DNA of 64,000 nucleotides from Pleurocapsa minor HA4230-MV1 (GCA_019359095.1 JAHHHZ010000017.1:248001-312000), one strand, 5' to 3'. Positions 1 through 11,361 are shown, counted from the stretch's first letter. The notes: generated by a model not told the origin, from the sequence alone. Translations and numbers: made by a program.

Positions 1-851
1 CGTGGTTGATGGTTAGCGTTAATGATGCGGAAGATCCTCATTTTCGTAAAGCCAAGTTTGATGTGACTCAATGTCCAACAGATTGTCCTCAACCATGCGT
101 GAAGGTATGTCCTGCGGATGCAATTGATTTAAATAGAGGAGGGGTGATCGATAGCCTGTGTTATGGCTGTGGACGTTGTGAGCCGATTTGCCCTCAAAGT
201 TTAGTTACAACCCATTCCCATATATCTTGTTTGCCAGAGGTGATACCCTTAATCAAATCTTTAGGAGTAGACGCGATCGAGATTCATACTCAGGTAGGAC
301 ATTATGATGATTTTAAACGGGCTTGGCAGAATATTTTACCGATCATCGACAACCTGAAACTATTGGCAATTAGCTGTACTGATGCACCTAATGTAATTGA
401 ATATTTGCGATCGCTTTATGAGTTAATTAGTCCTTTACCCTGTCCCCTAATTTGGCAGACGGATGGACGCTCAATGAGTGGAGATATTGGCAAAGGAACG
501 ACCCACGCAGCAATTTCCTTGGCTCAAAAAGTTTTACAGGCACAACTACCTGGATATATTCAGTTGGCGGGAGGAACGAATGATTATACAGTAAGCAAAC
601 TCAAACAGGCAAACATGCTGGGTACGATATCCAGCCTAGCGGGAATTGGCTACGGCAGCTATGCCAGAGCAATTTTAGCACCGACTATCGCTCAGTTAGA
701 AACTGCACTGCAATTAAATCAAGTTAAATCAATTAAAAATAAACCGATGAATCAGCTTAATTTAAAGCTCGAACACAACAGAGAGTTATTAGAACAAGCA
801 GTAGACACTGCTAAAGGACTAGTTAGCCAGATTAAAACGGCTAAAAGTTAG
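1..851 (+). CDS. ldpA: LdpA, iron-sulfur light/redox input protein (3' part)
   Basis: This is the C-terminal part of LdpA, a cyanobacterial iron-sulfur protein linked to light-dependent adjustment of circadian period. The reading frame is open to the window edge (a Trp codon precedes the first Leu-Met), so the real start lies upstream; the family is usually about 350 residues and about 281 are visible. Two 4Fe-4S type cysteine clusters are seen in the first 65 visible residues: CPTDCPQPCVKVCP and CYGCGRCEPICP. The rest is the LdpA C-terminal domain. It is followed 51 bp downstream by the ycf45-like gene on the same strand. Identity is by motif and overall resemblance to the family; the circadian role is family knowledge. 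Confidence 0.85.
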   Translation, partial: WLMVSVNDAEDPHFRKAKFDVTQCPTDCPQPCVKVCPADAIDLNRGGVIDSLCYGCGRCEPICPQSLVTTHSHISCLPEVIPLIKSLGVDAIEIHTQVGHYDDFKRAWQNILPIIDNLKLLAISCTDAPNVIEYLRSLYELISPLPCPLIWQTDGRSMSGDIGKGTTHAAISLAQKVLQAQLPGYIQLAGGTNDYTVSKLKQANMLGTISSLAGIGYGSYARAILAPTIAQLETALQLNQVKSIKNKPMNQLNLKLEHNRELLEQAVDTAKGLVSQIKTAKS

Positions 852-902
852 TCTCTGTTCTACCAAATTTATTCATTTTTTATTACCAAATATACTTTCA
901 TA

Positions 903-2654
903 ATGCAGTCAGATATAGCTTCCCATCGGATGCAAGTGACCGACAACCTAGACAAATTACTTTCTATTTTTCCTGACTCGATTCGTGCCAATTTAGATGA
1001 GCAAATCGAGTCAGACAACGATAATTTAATTGAAGTGGTTTTAGATTTAGGCAGATTACCCGAAGCTCGTTTTAGCGATCGCGCGGTCTATATTCGCGAT
1101 CAGCCAGTAACTCAAGATGAGATCCAACACTGTATCGAACGGGTTGGTATGTTCAGTAGCGATAATCGTGCGGGCATTGAAAGAACTCTGCACCGCATTA
1201 GCGCCATTCGTAACCGTACTGGAGACATCATTGGTTTAACCTGTCGGATTGGTCGGGCAATCTTCGGGACAATTGTGATGATTCGCGATCTAGTAGAAAC
1301 AGGACAGTCTATTCTCTTGCTGGGTCGACCTGGGGTGGGCAAAACTACGGCTTTAAGAGAAATTGCCAGAGTCCTAGCCGATGACTTTGGCAAACGAGTC
1401 GTGATTATTGATACTTCCAATGAGATTGCTGGAGATGGTGATGTGCCTCATCCCGCCATTGGTCGCGCCCGTCGGATGCAGGTAGCTCGCCCTGAGTTGC
1501 AGCATCAGGTAATGATTGAAGCGGTGGAGAATCATATGCCTGAAGTAATTGTCATCGATGAAATTGGGACTGAACTAGAAGCCTTAGCAGCCAGAACTAT
1601 TGCTGAAAGAGGGGTGCAATTAGTGGGGACGGCTCACGGTAATAGTGTCGAGAACTTAATTAAAAATCCGACTCTATCAGATCTCGTTGGCGGGATTCAA
1701 AGTGTTACCCTGGGTGACGATGAAGCCCGTCGTCGCCGAACTCAAAAGACCGTTTTAGAACGAAAAGCACCTCCCACCTTTGCGATCGCCATCGAGATGT
1801 TAGAACGGCAGCGCTGGGTCGTCCACGATGATGTATCCGCTACTATTGATACCCTCTTGCGGGGTATTGAACCCCCTGCTCAAGTCCGAACCGTTGATGA
1901 TAGTGGGGAGGTGACCATTATTCATGAAGAATCTTCTTCGCCATTTAAACCACTGCCTGCTAGAAACACTAATGGGGTGACACCTTTGCATCCTCAAGGA
2001 CTAAGAGCATCTGGCAGAATGACTCCTCTGGCTTTAAATGCAAGTAACCAAAGGGGTAATTCTGACTTTGAGAATATGTTAGAACGCTCTTGGCAAACCA
2101 AAGAGCCAAATAGCCAAAAAATACGTACCCCTGGCCCAAATGGAGAAGACTGGCCCGTATATATCTATGCTTATGGCATTGGTCGCTCTCAGATCGATCA
2201 GGTGATTGAGGTGTTGGATCTGCCAATCATGTTGACTAAAGATTTAGATGAAGCAGATGCGGTGGTGGCATTGCGATCGCAAATTAAACATCATTCTCGA
2301 CTGCGCAGCATCGCCAGAGATCGTCATCTACCGATCTATACAGTCAAGGCAAATACAATTCCCCAGGTGACGCGCATCTTTCGGCAAATTCTTAACCTAG
2401 ACGATCCCAACATTCCTGAACCAACAGATTTACGTCTGTTTAGCAAAGCAGGCAGCGATGACGAGATCGAGGCGCTAGAAGAAGCCAGACTGGCGGTAGA
2501 ACAAATCGTCATTCCTCAAGGTCAACCTGTAGAATTACTGCCGAGATCGGCAAAAGTACGTAAAATGCAGCATGAGTTGATTGAACATTACCATCTACAG
2601 TCCGATAGCTTTGGTGATGAGCCAAACCGCCGTCTGAGGATTTATCCTGCATAG
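903..2654 (+). CDS. Ycf45-like AAA ATPase with C-terminal R3H-type domain
   Basis: A 583-residue P-loop ATPase of the Ycf45 / stage III sporulation AA-like family found in cyanobacteria and some plastids. The Walker A motif GRPGVGKTT lies near residue 141 and a Walker B-like VIVIDEIGTE near residue 214. The C-terminal 45 residues look like an R3H single-stranded nucleic-acid binding domain (conserved RKMQHELIEHY and a final RRLRIYP). The middle (about 330-400) is low in complexity. It begins at ATG 51 bp after ldpA and may be cotranscribed with it. The exact cellular role is not known to me; nucleic-acid linked ATPase activity is the reasonable inference. Confidence 0.8.
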   Translation: MQSDIASHRMQVTDNLDKLLSIFPDSIRANLDEQIESDNDNLIEVVLDLGRLPEARFSDRAVYIRDQPVTQDEIQHCIERVGMFSSDNRAGIERTLHRISAIRNRTGDIIGLTCRIGRAIFGTIVMIRDLVETGQSILLLGRPGVGKTTALREIARVLADDFGKRVVIIDTSNEIAGDGDVPHPAIGRARRMQVARPELQHQVMIEAVENHMPEVIVIDEIGTELEALAARTIAERGVQLVGTAHGNSVENLIKNPTLSDLVGGIQSVTLGDDEARRRRTQKTVLERKAPPTFAIAIEMLERQRWVVHDDVSATIDTLLRGIEPPAQVRTVDDSGEVTIIHEESSSPFKPLPARNTNGVTPLHPQGLRASGRMTPLALNASNQRGNSDFENMLERSWQTKEPNSQKIRTPGPNGEDWPVYIYAYGIGRSQIDQVIEVLDLPIMLTKDLDEADAVVALRSQIKHHSRLRSIARDRHLPIYTVKANTIPQVTRIFRQILNLDDPNIPEPTDLRLFSKAGSDDEIEALEEARLAVEQIVIPQGQPVELLPRSAKVRKMQHELIEHYHLQSDSFGDEPNRRLRIYPA

Positions 2655-2956
2655 CGTCTGAAGATGGAGTGGGCAGGATCAAAAGTGTGATTTAAATTCT
2701 ATCATTTTGATCCTGCTCATAAAGCGATCGCATAACTAGTAGATCGTCAACTGTGAATTGATGGATTGAGATTAGGTAGTAGGTAGTAGGTTAAAAACTT
2801 ATTACTTATTACTTATTACTTATTACTCATTACTTATTACTCATTACTCATTACTCAAAACAAGTTTGACAATCTACTAGGTTTCTAGTCTAAGGCGATC
2901 GCGCTTTTTTATGTAACAGTTTGGACAATCAAGTCTAGCCTATTGCTATAAGCAAT
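2655..2956. repeat. Gap with heptanucleotide tandem repeats
   Basis: This 302-bp gap separates ycf45-like (+) from pgm (-), which converge here. At about 2796-2856 it holds a run of imperfect 7-bp units of the form TTATTAC/TCATTAC, preceded by short GTAGGTA repeats (about 2774-2791). Such short tandemly repeated repetitive sequences are common in cyanobacterial genomes. No gene or clear terminator hairpin was seen. Confidence 0.75.
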
Positions 2957-4594
<1,638 letters not shown>

Positions 4595-4710
4595 TTAAAA
4601 AGAAATATACCACCAATTTTACAGGTCGATAGCATCTCTCAGGTTATCAACTGCGACCAAAGTTCTTAACCTCTAATAAAAATGCGATCGCCAAATATAT
4701 TCAAAAAACC

Positions 4711-4747
4711 TCCTACTTCCTACTTCCTATTTCCTACTTCCTACTTC
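4711..4747. repeat. Heptamer repeat (CCTACTT) overlapping the hyuB-like 3' end
   Basis: About five imperfect copies of a 7-bp unit (CCTACTT, one CCTATTT). The repeat runs into the last four codons and stop of the hyuB-like gene, giving a C-terminus of Gly-Ser-Arg-Lys followed by TAG. Confidence 0.8.
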
Positions 4748-6308
4748 CATCCCCACCCCAGCCACCACCACCAGGAGTTTCGATCGCAAACGTATCTCCT
4801 GGCTGCATCTCAACTGTGGCAGTACTGTCTAATGCTTCAACGGTTCGATCTTGTCGAATGACATAATTTTTGCCTACTTTCCCTGCTTCCCCACCATTTA
4901 AACCGAAAGGAGGAACAACGCGATGGCTTGATAGTATCCCTGCCGTCATTGGCGCTAAAAAGCGGACTTTCCGCACTACTCCATTACCCCCAGAGTATTG
5001 CCCTTTGCCTTGGCTACCTTCGCGAATACTAAAGCTTTCTAAGATTACAGGATAACGAGATTCCAGAACTTCAGGATCGGTTAACAAAGAATTAGTCATA
5101 TGAGTCTGTACCGCATCAGTACCCTTGAACCCATCACCCGCACCAGAACCACCACAGATGGTTTCATAATATTGATAGCGTTGATTGCCAAAGGTAAAAT
5201 TATTCATCGTACCTTGAGAAGCTGCCATGATGCCTAATGCGCCATACAAGGCATCGACAATAGTTTGGGAAGTTTCCACATTACCCGCAACCACCGCAGC
5301 AGGATAAATAGGGTTGAGCATACAGCCTTGAGGAATAATAATATCGAGGGGTTTTAAACAGCCTGCATTCAAGGGAATAGGGTCAGCTACTAAAGTCCGA
5401 AAGACATATAAAACCGCAGCTTGAGTTACAGCAGCAGGGGCATTAAAATTACTTGCTTGCTGGGGTGATGTACCAGTAAAATCGATTACTGCCCGAAGAT
5501 TATCTCGGTCAATAGTTACTTTCACCTGGATTACTGCACCATTGTCCATAGCATAGCTAAACTGGCCATCATTTAAAGTAGCGATCGCGCCTTTAACTGC
5601 TAACTCGGCATTATCTTGAACAAACTGCATATAGGCTTGCACGGTTTCTAAGTCATAGTTCGCCACCATGTTTAAGAGTTCTGTAACCCCACGATTATTC
5701 GCTGCAATCTGCGCTTTAAAATCCGCTAGGTTTTGGGGAATATTACGGGCAGGATAGGTATGGTTAGTCAGTATTTCTCTAACTGCATCTTCTCTCAAGT
5801 TACCTGCTGCTACCAGTAAGAAATTATCAAATAAAATTCCTTCTTCTGTGATCTTGGTACTGTGGGGAGGCATTGAACCTGGAGTAATTCCGCCGATATC
5901 TGCCTGATGTCCTCGTGAGGCAACGTAGAAAATGGGTTTTTGGGCAAACGGTTGTTCGCCCCGACGGGGGAATAATGGTGTGATGGCGGTTACGTCGGGT
6001 AGATGTGTCCCGCCATTATAGGGATTGTTAGATAGATACACATCTCCTGGTTTAATTTCATCCTGTACTTGATTAATTAAGCTGGTGACGCTGGCACTCA
6101 TTGAGCCTAAATGAACAGGGATATGGGGTGCATTAGCGACTAATGAACCAGAAGCATCAAAGATGGCGCAGGAAAAGTCTAGTCTTTCTTTGATATTGAC
6201 TGAGGCTGCCGTATTTTGCAGCACGATGCCCATTTGTTCGGCAATAAACTGATAGAGGTTTTTAAATATTTCTAAACGAACAGGATCTGGTTTAGATATA
6301 TTGTTCAT
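4734..6308 (-). CDS. HyuB-like hydantoinase B / 5-oxoprolinase subunit
   Basis: A 524-residue protein of the N-methylhydantoinase B / oxoprolinase B / acetone carboxylase alpha family, which act with an ATP-dependent HyuA partner to open cyclic amides such as 5-oxoproline. The N-terminus (DPVRLEIFKNLYQFIAEQMG), the HVPVHLG-like segment and the Gly-rich TPGGGGWG near the end are typical. No HyuA gene is adjacent: the upstream gap holds only a transposase remnant. The last codons and stop (4734-4745) fall inside a CTACTTC-type heptamer repeat, so the natural C-terminus may have been replaced by repeat sequence. Substrate cannot be told from sequence. Confidence 0.85.
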   Translation of the reverse strand: MNNISKPDPVRLEIFKNLYQFIAEQMGIVLQNTAASVNIKERLDFSCAIFDASGSLVANAPHIPVHLGSMSASVTSLINQVQDEIKPGDVYLSNNPYNGGTHLPDVTAITPLFPRRGEQPFAQKPIFYVASRGHQADIGGITPGSMPPHSTKITEEGILFDNFLLVAAGNLREDAVREILTNHTYPARNIPQNLADFKAQIAANNRGVTELLNMVANYDLETVQAYMQFVQDNAELAVKGAIATLNDGQFSYAMDNGAVIQVKVTIDRDNLRAVIDFTGTSPQQASNFNAPAAVTQAAVLYVFRTLVADPIPLNAGCLKPLDIIIPQGCMLNPIYPAAVVAGNVETSQTIVDALYGALGIMAASQGTMNNFTFGNQRYQYYETICGGSGAGDGFKGTDAVQTHMTNSLLTDPEVLESRYPVILESFSIREGSQGKGQYSGGNGVVRKVRFLAPMTAGILSSHRVVPPFGLNGGEAGKVGKNYVIRQDRTVEALDSTATVEMQPGDTFAIETPGGGGWGGDGSRK

Positions 6309-6541
6309 AAATTAATTAATCGATCCGTTCTAAATTTAAATAATTGTGATCGCTGTTTTGACTAAATAATGTGGGTAAAAATCGAGAGTATAATTTAAGT
6401 ACTAAAATATGTACTCAAATTTAGGGAATCGGTAAACTACACAGAATTTCATCAAAATTTAGCTACCTACCTTAATAAACGTGAGTTCGACGAAAAAATC
6501 AGAGAAAAGAAAGGCTGAGATGTACACTCAGAATAAGCAAA

Positions 6542-6715
6542 AATAATGAGTACCTCAGCCAGTCTCATAAAGTGTTCCAAGATCTTGCAGGTTGGGGCAA
6601 AAATTCTATGGGCTGGCATTTTGGTTTTAGCCGTAAAGATGGGCAAAACGCTGTACCGCCGAGAGATTTGAACGATGATTTTGACGAGATCAAGACGGAA
6701 GCATTTGTACTATAG
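6542..6715 (+). pseudogene. Transposase remnant, IS982-like
   Basis: In one plus-strand frame this stretch reads HKVFQDLAGWGKNSMGWHFGF and then drifts to FVL and a stop at 6713-6715. The pattern with a GK-S-GW-FGF core matches the catalytic region of IS982-type DDE transposases, in which FGFKLH would follow. No start codon, upstream domain or terminal repeats remain. It fills much of the 400-bp gap between the hyuB-like gene and leuC, and its stop overlaps the last bases of leuC on the opposite strand. The rest of the gap (6309-6541) shows no feature I can support. Confidence 0.55.
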
Positions 6716-8110
6716 CTCCCGCACATCTGCAACCTGACCTTTCACAGCTGCTGCCACCACCATTGCTGGACTCATTAGTAAGGTTCTACCAGTCGATGAA
6801 CCTTGACGACCTTTGAAATTGCGATTAGAAGAAGAAGCGCTAATTTGATCTCCCTGTAGCTTATCGGGGTTCATAGCCAAGCACATCGAGCAACCTGGTT
6901 CACGCCATTCAAACCCAGCCTGTTTAAAGATTTTATCTAAACCTTCAGCTTCGGCTTCCTGTTTAACTCGTTCTGAGCCTGGAACAACAAAAGCTTTTAC
7001 TGCTGGTGCTACCTGATGTCCTTGAGCAACCTTAGCTGCTTCTCGCAGATCGCTAATTCTACCGTTGGTACAGCTACCAATAAAACAAATATCGACTTTA
7101 GTTCCCTTCAAAGGTGTGCCTGGAGTTAACTTCATATAACTATAAGCTTCTTCAGCGATCGCGCGATCGCCTTCTGGTAAATCATGGGCAACAGGAATAT
7201 TTTCGCTAATACCTAGTCCTTGTCCTGGCGTAATCCCCCAGGTAACAGTCGGTTCAATCTCAGCAGCAGCAAATTGAACTACATCATCGTAAATCGCATC
7301 ATCATCACTACGAATACTGCACCACCAATCAATTGCCTTGTCCCAAGCAGCGCCTTGAGGAGCAAAATCGCGACCCTTAAGATAAGCAAAAGTTGTTTCA
7401 TCAGGATTAATATAGCCACAACGCGCACCACCTTCAATGGACATATTACATACAGTCATGCGTTCTTCCATCGACATCGCAGCAAAAGTAGAGCCAGCAA
7501 ATTCGTAAGCATAACCCACACCACCTTTGACACCAAGCTTACGAATAATATGCAGAATGACATCTTTGGCAAAGACACCGTGGGGTAACTCACCATTAAT
7601 TTCAACTTTACGCACTTTGAGTTTAGCCAAAGCCAAAGTCTGGGAAGCCAAGACATCTCTTACCTGAGAAGTGCCGATTCCAAAAGCGATCGCCCCAAAC
7701 GCGCCATGAGTTGAAGTATGAGAATCACCACAGGCAACGGTCATTCCTGGTTGAGTTAAACCCTGTTCGGGAGCAATTACATGAACGATTCCCTGATTGC
7801 CCGAACCGACATTGTAGAATTTGATGCCGTAATCTTGCGTATTTTGTTCTAATGCTTGAATCATCTCTTCTGCTAACACATCCGAGAAGGGACGAGCCTG
7901 ATTTTCTGTAGGCACAATATGATCTACTGTGGCGACTGTTCTTTCAGGAAACAATACTTGAAGGTTTCTGTCTCTTAGCATCGCAAAAGCTTGAGGACTA
8001 GTTACTTCATGAATTAGATGTAAACCAATAAATAGCTGGGTTTGACCAGAAGGTAATGTCCCAACGGTATGTAAGTCCCAAACTTTATCAAATAATGTTC
8101 CCTTACTCAT
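6710..8110 (-). CDS. leuC: 3-isopropylmalate dehydratase large subunit
   Basis: Isomerises 2-isopropylmalate to 3-isopropylmalate in leucine synthesis, together with the small subunit LeuD. It is 466 residues, the usual LeuC length. The aconitase-type 4Fe-4S ligands are in FIGSCTNGR (about residue 347) and GCSMCLAMN (about 406 and 409); DHIVPTENQ near the N-terminus and the [10 protein letters not shown] segment also fit. Start ATG at 8108-8110. leuD is not adjacent, so it must lie elsewhere. The 3' end abuts an IS982-like remnant, but the C-terminus (VADVREL) looks intact. Confidence 0.95.
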   Translation of the reverse strand: MSKGTLFDKVWDLHTVGTLPSGQTQLFIGLHLIHEVTSPQAFAMLRDRNLQVLFPERTVATVDHIVPTENQARPFSDVLAEEMIQALEQNTQDYGIKFYNVGSGNQGIVHVIAPEQGLTQPGMTVACGDSHTSTHGAFGAIAFGIGTSQVRDVLASQTLALAKLKVRKVEINGELPHGVFAKDVILHIIRKLGVKGGVGYAYEFAGSTFAAMSMEERMTVCNMSIEGGARCGYINPDETTFAYLKGRDFAPQGAAWDKAIDWWCSIRSDDDAIYDDVVQFAAAEIEPTVTWGITPGQGLGISENIPVAHDLPEGDRAIAEEAYSYMKLTPGTPLKGTKVDICFIGSCTNGRISDLREAAKVAQGHQVAPAVKAFVVPGSERVKQEAEAEGLDKIFKQAGFEWREPGCSMCLAMNPDKLQGDQISASSSNRNFKGRQGSSTGRTLLMSPAMVVAAAVKGQVADVREL

Positions 8111-8335
8111 ATAACTATGTTGCTGCTGGTGCTAAAAAAGTATCTGTGGTTTATTTTACAATTTTTGCCCGATGACTTTTTGCTCAAGACTAAATATTAT
8201 TATTGAGCAGAGTATCAGTGGTTCGTTAGCTAGAGATTGATAAAAAGCTGTAACCTCTGATAGATGATTCTTTCACTCAAAATTTAACAGGCTAGTAAAT
8301 GAAATTAATTTTTTAGCTGGGGTTTAATCAAGAGA

Positions 8336-8776
8336 ATGTTTAATCGTAAAGAAATACTCCGAGGTGTTTTAGCTGTCGCCATTATTATTGTGGGAATTAC
8401 TCACTTTGCCAAACCAGATCCTTACGTCACCATCGTGCCTCCTCAACTTCCTAATCCCCTGGCACTGGTTTATATTAGCGGTTTTTTTGAAATTTTAGGC
8501 GGAATTGGCTTACTAATTCCTTATGTAAGTGTAGCAGCAGCTTGGGGCTTAATTGCTTTGTTTATTGCCGTCTTTCCTGCCAATATTAATCAGACATTTA
8601 ATGCCATTCCCATCGAAGGAATTCCCCACATTCCTATTTTATATTGGGTCAGACTACCGTTCCAAGGGGTCTTGATAGCCTGGGCTTGGTGGTATACTAG
8701 AGAGCCTGACAAACAACCTGGTGCTTCTTTTTTGAGTCGTCGATTTGCTCCCATACTCGATCGCAATGCAAATTGA
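8336..8776 (+). CDS. DoxX-like four-helix membrane protein
   Basis: A 146-residue membrane protein of the DoxX/MauE-like type. Four hydrophobic segments are visible at about residues 8-25, 45-62, 64-85 and 103-123, with a conserved GITHFAKPDPY after the first helix and a Gly-rich second helix (GFFEILGGIGLL). Such proteins sit in the inner membrane and are often linked to redox stress or quinone chemistry, but no specific role can be given. It overlaps the start of the downstream acetyltransferase by 11 bp, which suggests translational coupling. Confidence 0.75.
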   Translation: MFNRKEILRGVLAVAIIIVGITHFAKPDPYVTIVPPQLPNPLALVYISGFFEILGGIGLLIPYVSVAAAWGLIALFIAVFPANINQTFNAIPIEGIPHIPILYWVRLPFQGVLIAWAWWYTREPDKQPGASFLSRRFAPILDRNAN

Positions 8777-9245
8777 ACCATACAAACCTCAGCAACTCGA
8801 TACTATTATTCGTCTTTCACTTCGGGCATGGACTCCAGTCTTTGATTCAATTCAGCAAGCGATGAACCCTGATGTGTACCAGGTATTCTATCCCGATAAT
8901 TGGCGTGTGAGCCAGCAAAAAGCTGTCGAGGATGTCTGCACTGCGGAAGACACAAATGTCTGGGTGGCGATCGCTTCAGGTTCTCCTGTGGGCTTCATAG
9001 CAGTAAAACTACACTCAGAAGACAGCATGGGTGAAATATATATGGTCGCTGTCGATCCAGATTTTCAGGGTCAAGGTATTGGCACTACTTTGATAAAATT
9101 TGCTCTGGATTGGATGAAAGATGCTGGGATGTCTATTGCTATGGTTGAAACTGGAGGCGATCCAGGTCATGCGGTAGCGCGCCACACCTATGAAAAGGTA
9201 GGCTTCGGGCTATTCCCAGTCGCCAGATACTTTAAGAAGCTCTAA
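8766..9245 (+). CDS. GNAT-family N-acetyltransferase
   Basis: A 159-residue Gcn5-related acetyltransferase that would transfer an acetyl group from acetyl-CoA to an unknown amine. The acetyl-CoA binding motif A is seen as VDPDFQGQGIGTTLI near residue 102, preceded by the usual beta strand (MVA), and a C-terminal YEKVGF motif. I chose the ATG at 8766, since the alternative TTG at 8745 would add residues read from the preceding gene. The ATG overlaps the end of the DoxX-like gene by 11 bp, so the two are probably cotranscribed. Confidence 0.85.
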   Translation: MQIEPYKPQQLDTIIRLSLRAWTPVFDSIQQAMNPDVYQVFYPDNWRVSQQKAVEDVCTAEDTNVWVAIASGSPVGFIAVKLHSEDSMGEIYMVAVDPDFQGQGIGTTLIKFALDWMKDAGMSIAMVETGGDPGHAVARHTYEKVGFGLFPVARYFKKL

Positions 9246-9605
9246 GAAACCTAAGATGTAAGTGTCTTTAAAGAGACAAAAGCGTGAGTCAAATTAAGAA
9301 TTCGCTAGGCATCATCAGCCCTATCTCCCTTTTCGTTCCTCTCTGCCTACGATCCATTATTAATCAGTAATTATATTCAGTCCGCTTATGTACTTCTAAT
9401 AAAATCTTTGCCTCAACAGCGCGATTATTCAAGGCGAAATGAATTCGCCGAATCTCGCGCTCAAACTAAGCGGGATAAACGCCTCTGCGTCTTTGCGACG
9501 CGAAGCTAGTGCTAAAGCACTTGTCTCGCATAGTTGGAGATACCGCTTCGCATATCCTTTAGGGCGCGAGTTTTAATTCAACTGTTTATCCATACTTGAT
9601 ATTAC
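9246..9605. repeat. Gap with dispersed repeat sequences
   Basis: A 360-bp gap between converging genes. It contains a CGCCTCTGCGTCTTTGCG segment (about 9480-9497), also seen in inverted form near 22105-22128, and a composite of CGAAGC and CCTTTAGG motifs (about 9500-9565) that recurs at 20556-20630, 26355-26425 and elsewhere in the window. No coding region was found. Confidence 0.6.
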
Positions 9606-10475
9606 TCAAGGATTAGTTCTTTTGCCTTCAGGTAAAGAAGGATAAGGTTTATAAGGCATGGGAATATATTGTACTGATGGACGAATGTTTTGAGGCTGAG
9701 GATAAAATTCCATCAGCTTGTAAATAGATTTAGGCAAACCAACTGTAATCGGCAAACCAAGTTCTGTTGCTTCTTCTACAGTAATCGGACAATCGTGAGT
9801 AATTTTTCCTGTGGTCAAGGTATCTATAATGTTTTCGATATTTTCTGGTGCAATCTTGGGTTGAGGAATTTCATCTTTAAGTAACGTTCTCACAAAACGT
9901 TGTACTTGATTGATGGCTTTGCGCGATAAATCCGCCATGATTAAAGTCTGATCGTCAACTTCGGCGATGGGTTTTTGTTCGACTACTTTAATAATGCTAG
10001 CAGCAGCCATATTCCCTAGTTGAGGATCTACTGGGCCTAAAACAGCATTGGGATCCATAACAATCTCATCGGCAGCTAAAGCAAGCATTGTTCCACCACT
10101 CATGGCATAGTGAGGAATAAAGACGGAAACTTGGGCAGGATGACGAATTAAGGCTCTAGCAATTTGCTCCGTCGCCAATACTAACCCTCCTGGCGTATGC
10201 AAAATAAGATCGATTGGGACGTTGGGAGGAGTAAGACGAATTGCTCGTAAGACTTGTTCTGAATCTTCAATAGAAATATAGCGACTTAGCGGAATTCCTA
10301 AAAGACTGATAGATTCTTGTCGGTGAATTAGTAAAATAACTCGACTTTGACGATTTTGCTCGAATTCTTGTAAAGCGCGAACTCGTCGAAATTCTGTTTG
10401 GCGACGTTGCCATAGTGGTTGCAAAGACGAGATGATTAAAAATACCCAGAATAGATCGAAAATACTAAAACTCAT
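9606..10475 (-). CDS. ClpP-class serine protease, SDH-proteinase family, membrane anchored
   Basis: A 289-residue protein of the serine dehydrogenase proteinase family, related to ClpP and signal peptide peptidase folds. Residues 5-22 form a likely membrane anchor. The core shows DLILHTPGG (oxyanion region) near residue 91 and HYAMSGGTMLAL near residue 122, where the Ser is the presumed nucleophile; VLGPVDPQLG follows. It is probably attached to the cytoplasmic or thylakoid membrane with the protease domain soluble. The gene stands alone. Physiological substrates are unknown. Confidence 0.85.
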   Translation of the reverse strand: MSFSIFDLFWVFLIISSLQPLWQRRQTEFRRVRALQEFEQNRQSRVILLIHRQESISLLGIPLSRYISIEDSEQVLRAIRLTPPNVPIDLILHTPGGLVLATEQIARALIRHPAQVSVFIPHYAMSGGTMLALAADEIVMDPNAVLGPVDPQLGNMAAASIIKVVEQKPIAEVDDQTLIMADLSRKAINQVQRFVRTLLKDEIPQPKIAPENIENIIDTLTTGKITHDCPITVEEATELGLPITVGLPKSIYKLMEFYPQPQNIRPSVQYIPMPYKPYPSLPEGKRTNP

Positions 10476-10831
10476 TGTGATTGCTGTTCTTTTTTACACT
10501 TTTATTTTTACCAAATGGTATTAGAAGAACAATTTATCTAAAGGCATAAATTAGTCTTTTTTCATCTTTATCGGCGAAATTAGTGGTATTAGTTCACAGT
10601 CAGGGGAAGTAGTAGTAGTAGTGTAAGCTAATCAGCAAAGGGAGTTAGAAGTGGTAGAGTAAATTCAAGATTGACGAAACTTGTAGCATTGACAAAAGAA
10701 TTCGCTCATATTTACGATATCTTTGAATATTTAAAAGTAAGTGTTATACTTACCTTTGGTGTTTAATCCCTTGATGCTTATAAAGCAGAGGATGTTCTTA
10801 ACTAGAACTATACTTGTTTGAACACGATATC

Positions 10832-10903
10832 GCTCTCGTGGCTTAGTGGCAAAGCACCTCCTTGGTAAGGAGGAGATCACGGGTTCAAATCCCGTCGAGA
10901 GCT
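10832..10903 (+). tRNA. tRNA-Thr (anticodon GGT)
   Basis: A 72-base cloverleaf can be folded by hand. Acceptor stem GCTCTCG pairs with CGAGAGC (10896-10902); the anticodon stem CCTCC/GGAGG encloses loop TTGGTAA, giving anticodon GGT, which reads ACC (Thr); the T arm is CGGGTTCAAATCCCG. The discriminator base is T and CCA is not encoded. Confidence 0.95.
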
Positions 10904-11049
10904 TCCTCACTATCGTTCGGACTATCGGGCTTTTCCCGTAATCCCCTCCTCCCAAAGGAGGTACGCTTTACTCAAAACTTACTCAAAAGTAACTATAGCT
11001 GAGAGCTGAACGAAAGAGAAGCGGGTACATAAATACCCCAATTATATAA

Positions 11050-11187
11050 GCGCTTAAATATCGCTATATAGAAAAGCTATACATTATTCCATCTTTATGG
11101 CAATCTGTCAAATCGCTTAAACAACCCTCAGTTCGTTACGAAACCAAGGCTTTACAGGCGGTTATCTTAAATGCTGTAATTAGATAG
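11050..11187 (+). pseudogene. Possible coding remnant, unrecognised
   Basis: A 45-codon stretch between two in-frame stops without a good start codon, reading like the tail of a protein (it includes IPSLWQSVKSLKQPSVRYET and ends AVILNAVIR). It is amphipathic and gene-like in composition but I do not recognise the family. It lies in the 978-bp gap 10476-11453, which also holds the tRNA, an 11-bp inverted repeat (11229-11274) and an IS5-like fragment; the remainder shows nothing I can support. Confidence 0.25.
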
Positions 11188-11228
11188 TTAAGATAACTAT
11201 TCTTGCTGATTCTTTATAGGCAATTACG

Positions 11229-11274
11229 ACACTACCCCTCGATCTAGGTGGATGCCTGTAGCAAGGGGTAGTGT
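11229..11274. repeat. 11-bp perfect inverted repeat with 24-base loop
   Basis: ACACTACCCCT at 11229-11239 is exactly complementary to AGGGGTAGTGT at 11264-11274. A T-run after the stem is only TTT, so this is not a convincing intrinsic terminator. It could be the structured end of a decayed mobile element or a small RNA hairpin. Confidence 0.5.
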
Positions 11275-11361
11275 TTCAGATTAGCTCTACTTATACCAAT
11301 ACAGAATTAGTACAAACTCGTTATTTCGCATTTTAGAGCTAGATCGAGATTAAAAAAGCAA

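Noticed and set aside
10731-10955. Minus-strand open frame of 74 codons
   Set aside because: It runs through the tRNA-Thr gene on the opposite strand and has no family features, so it is taken as chance.
10871-10970. CCTCC/GGAGG hairpins after the tRNA as terminator
   Set aside because: The stems are short or broken and lack a T-run; I could not support a terminator.
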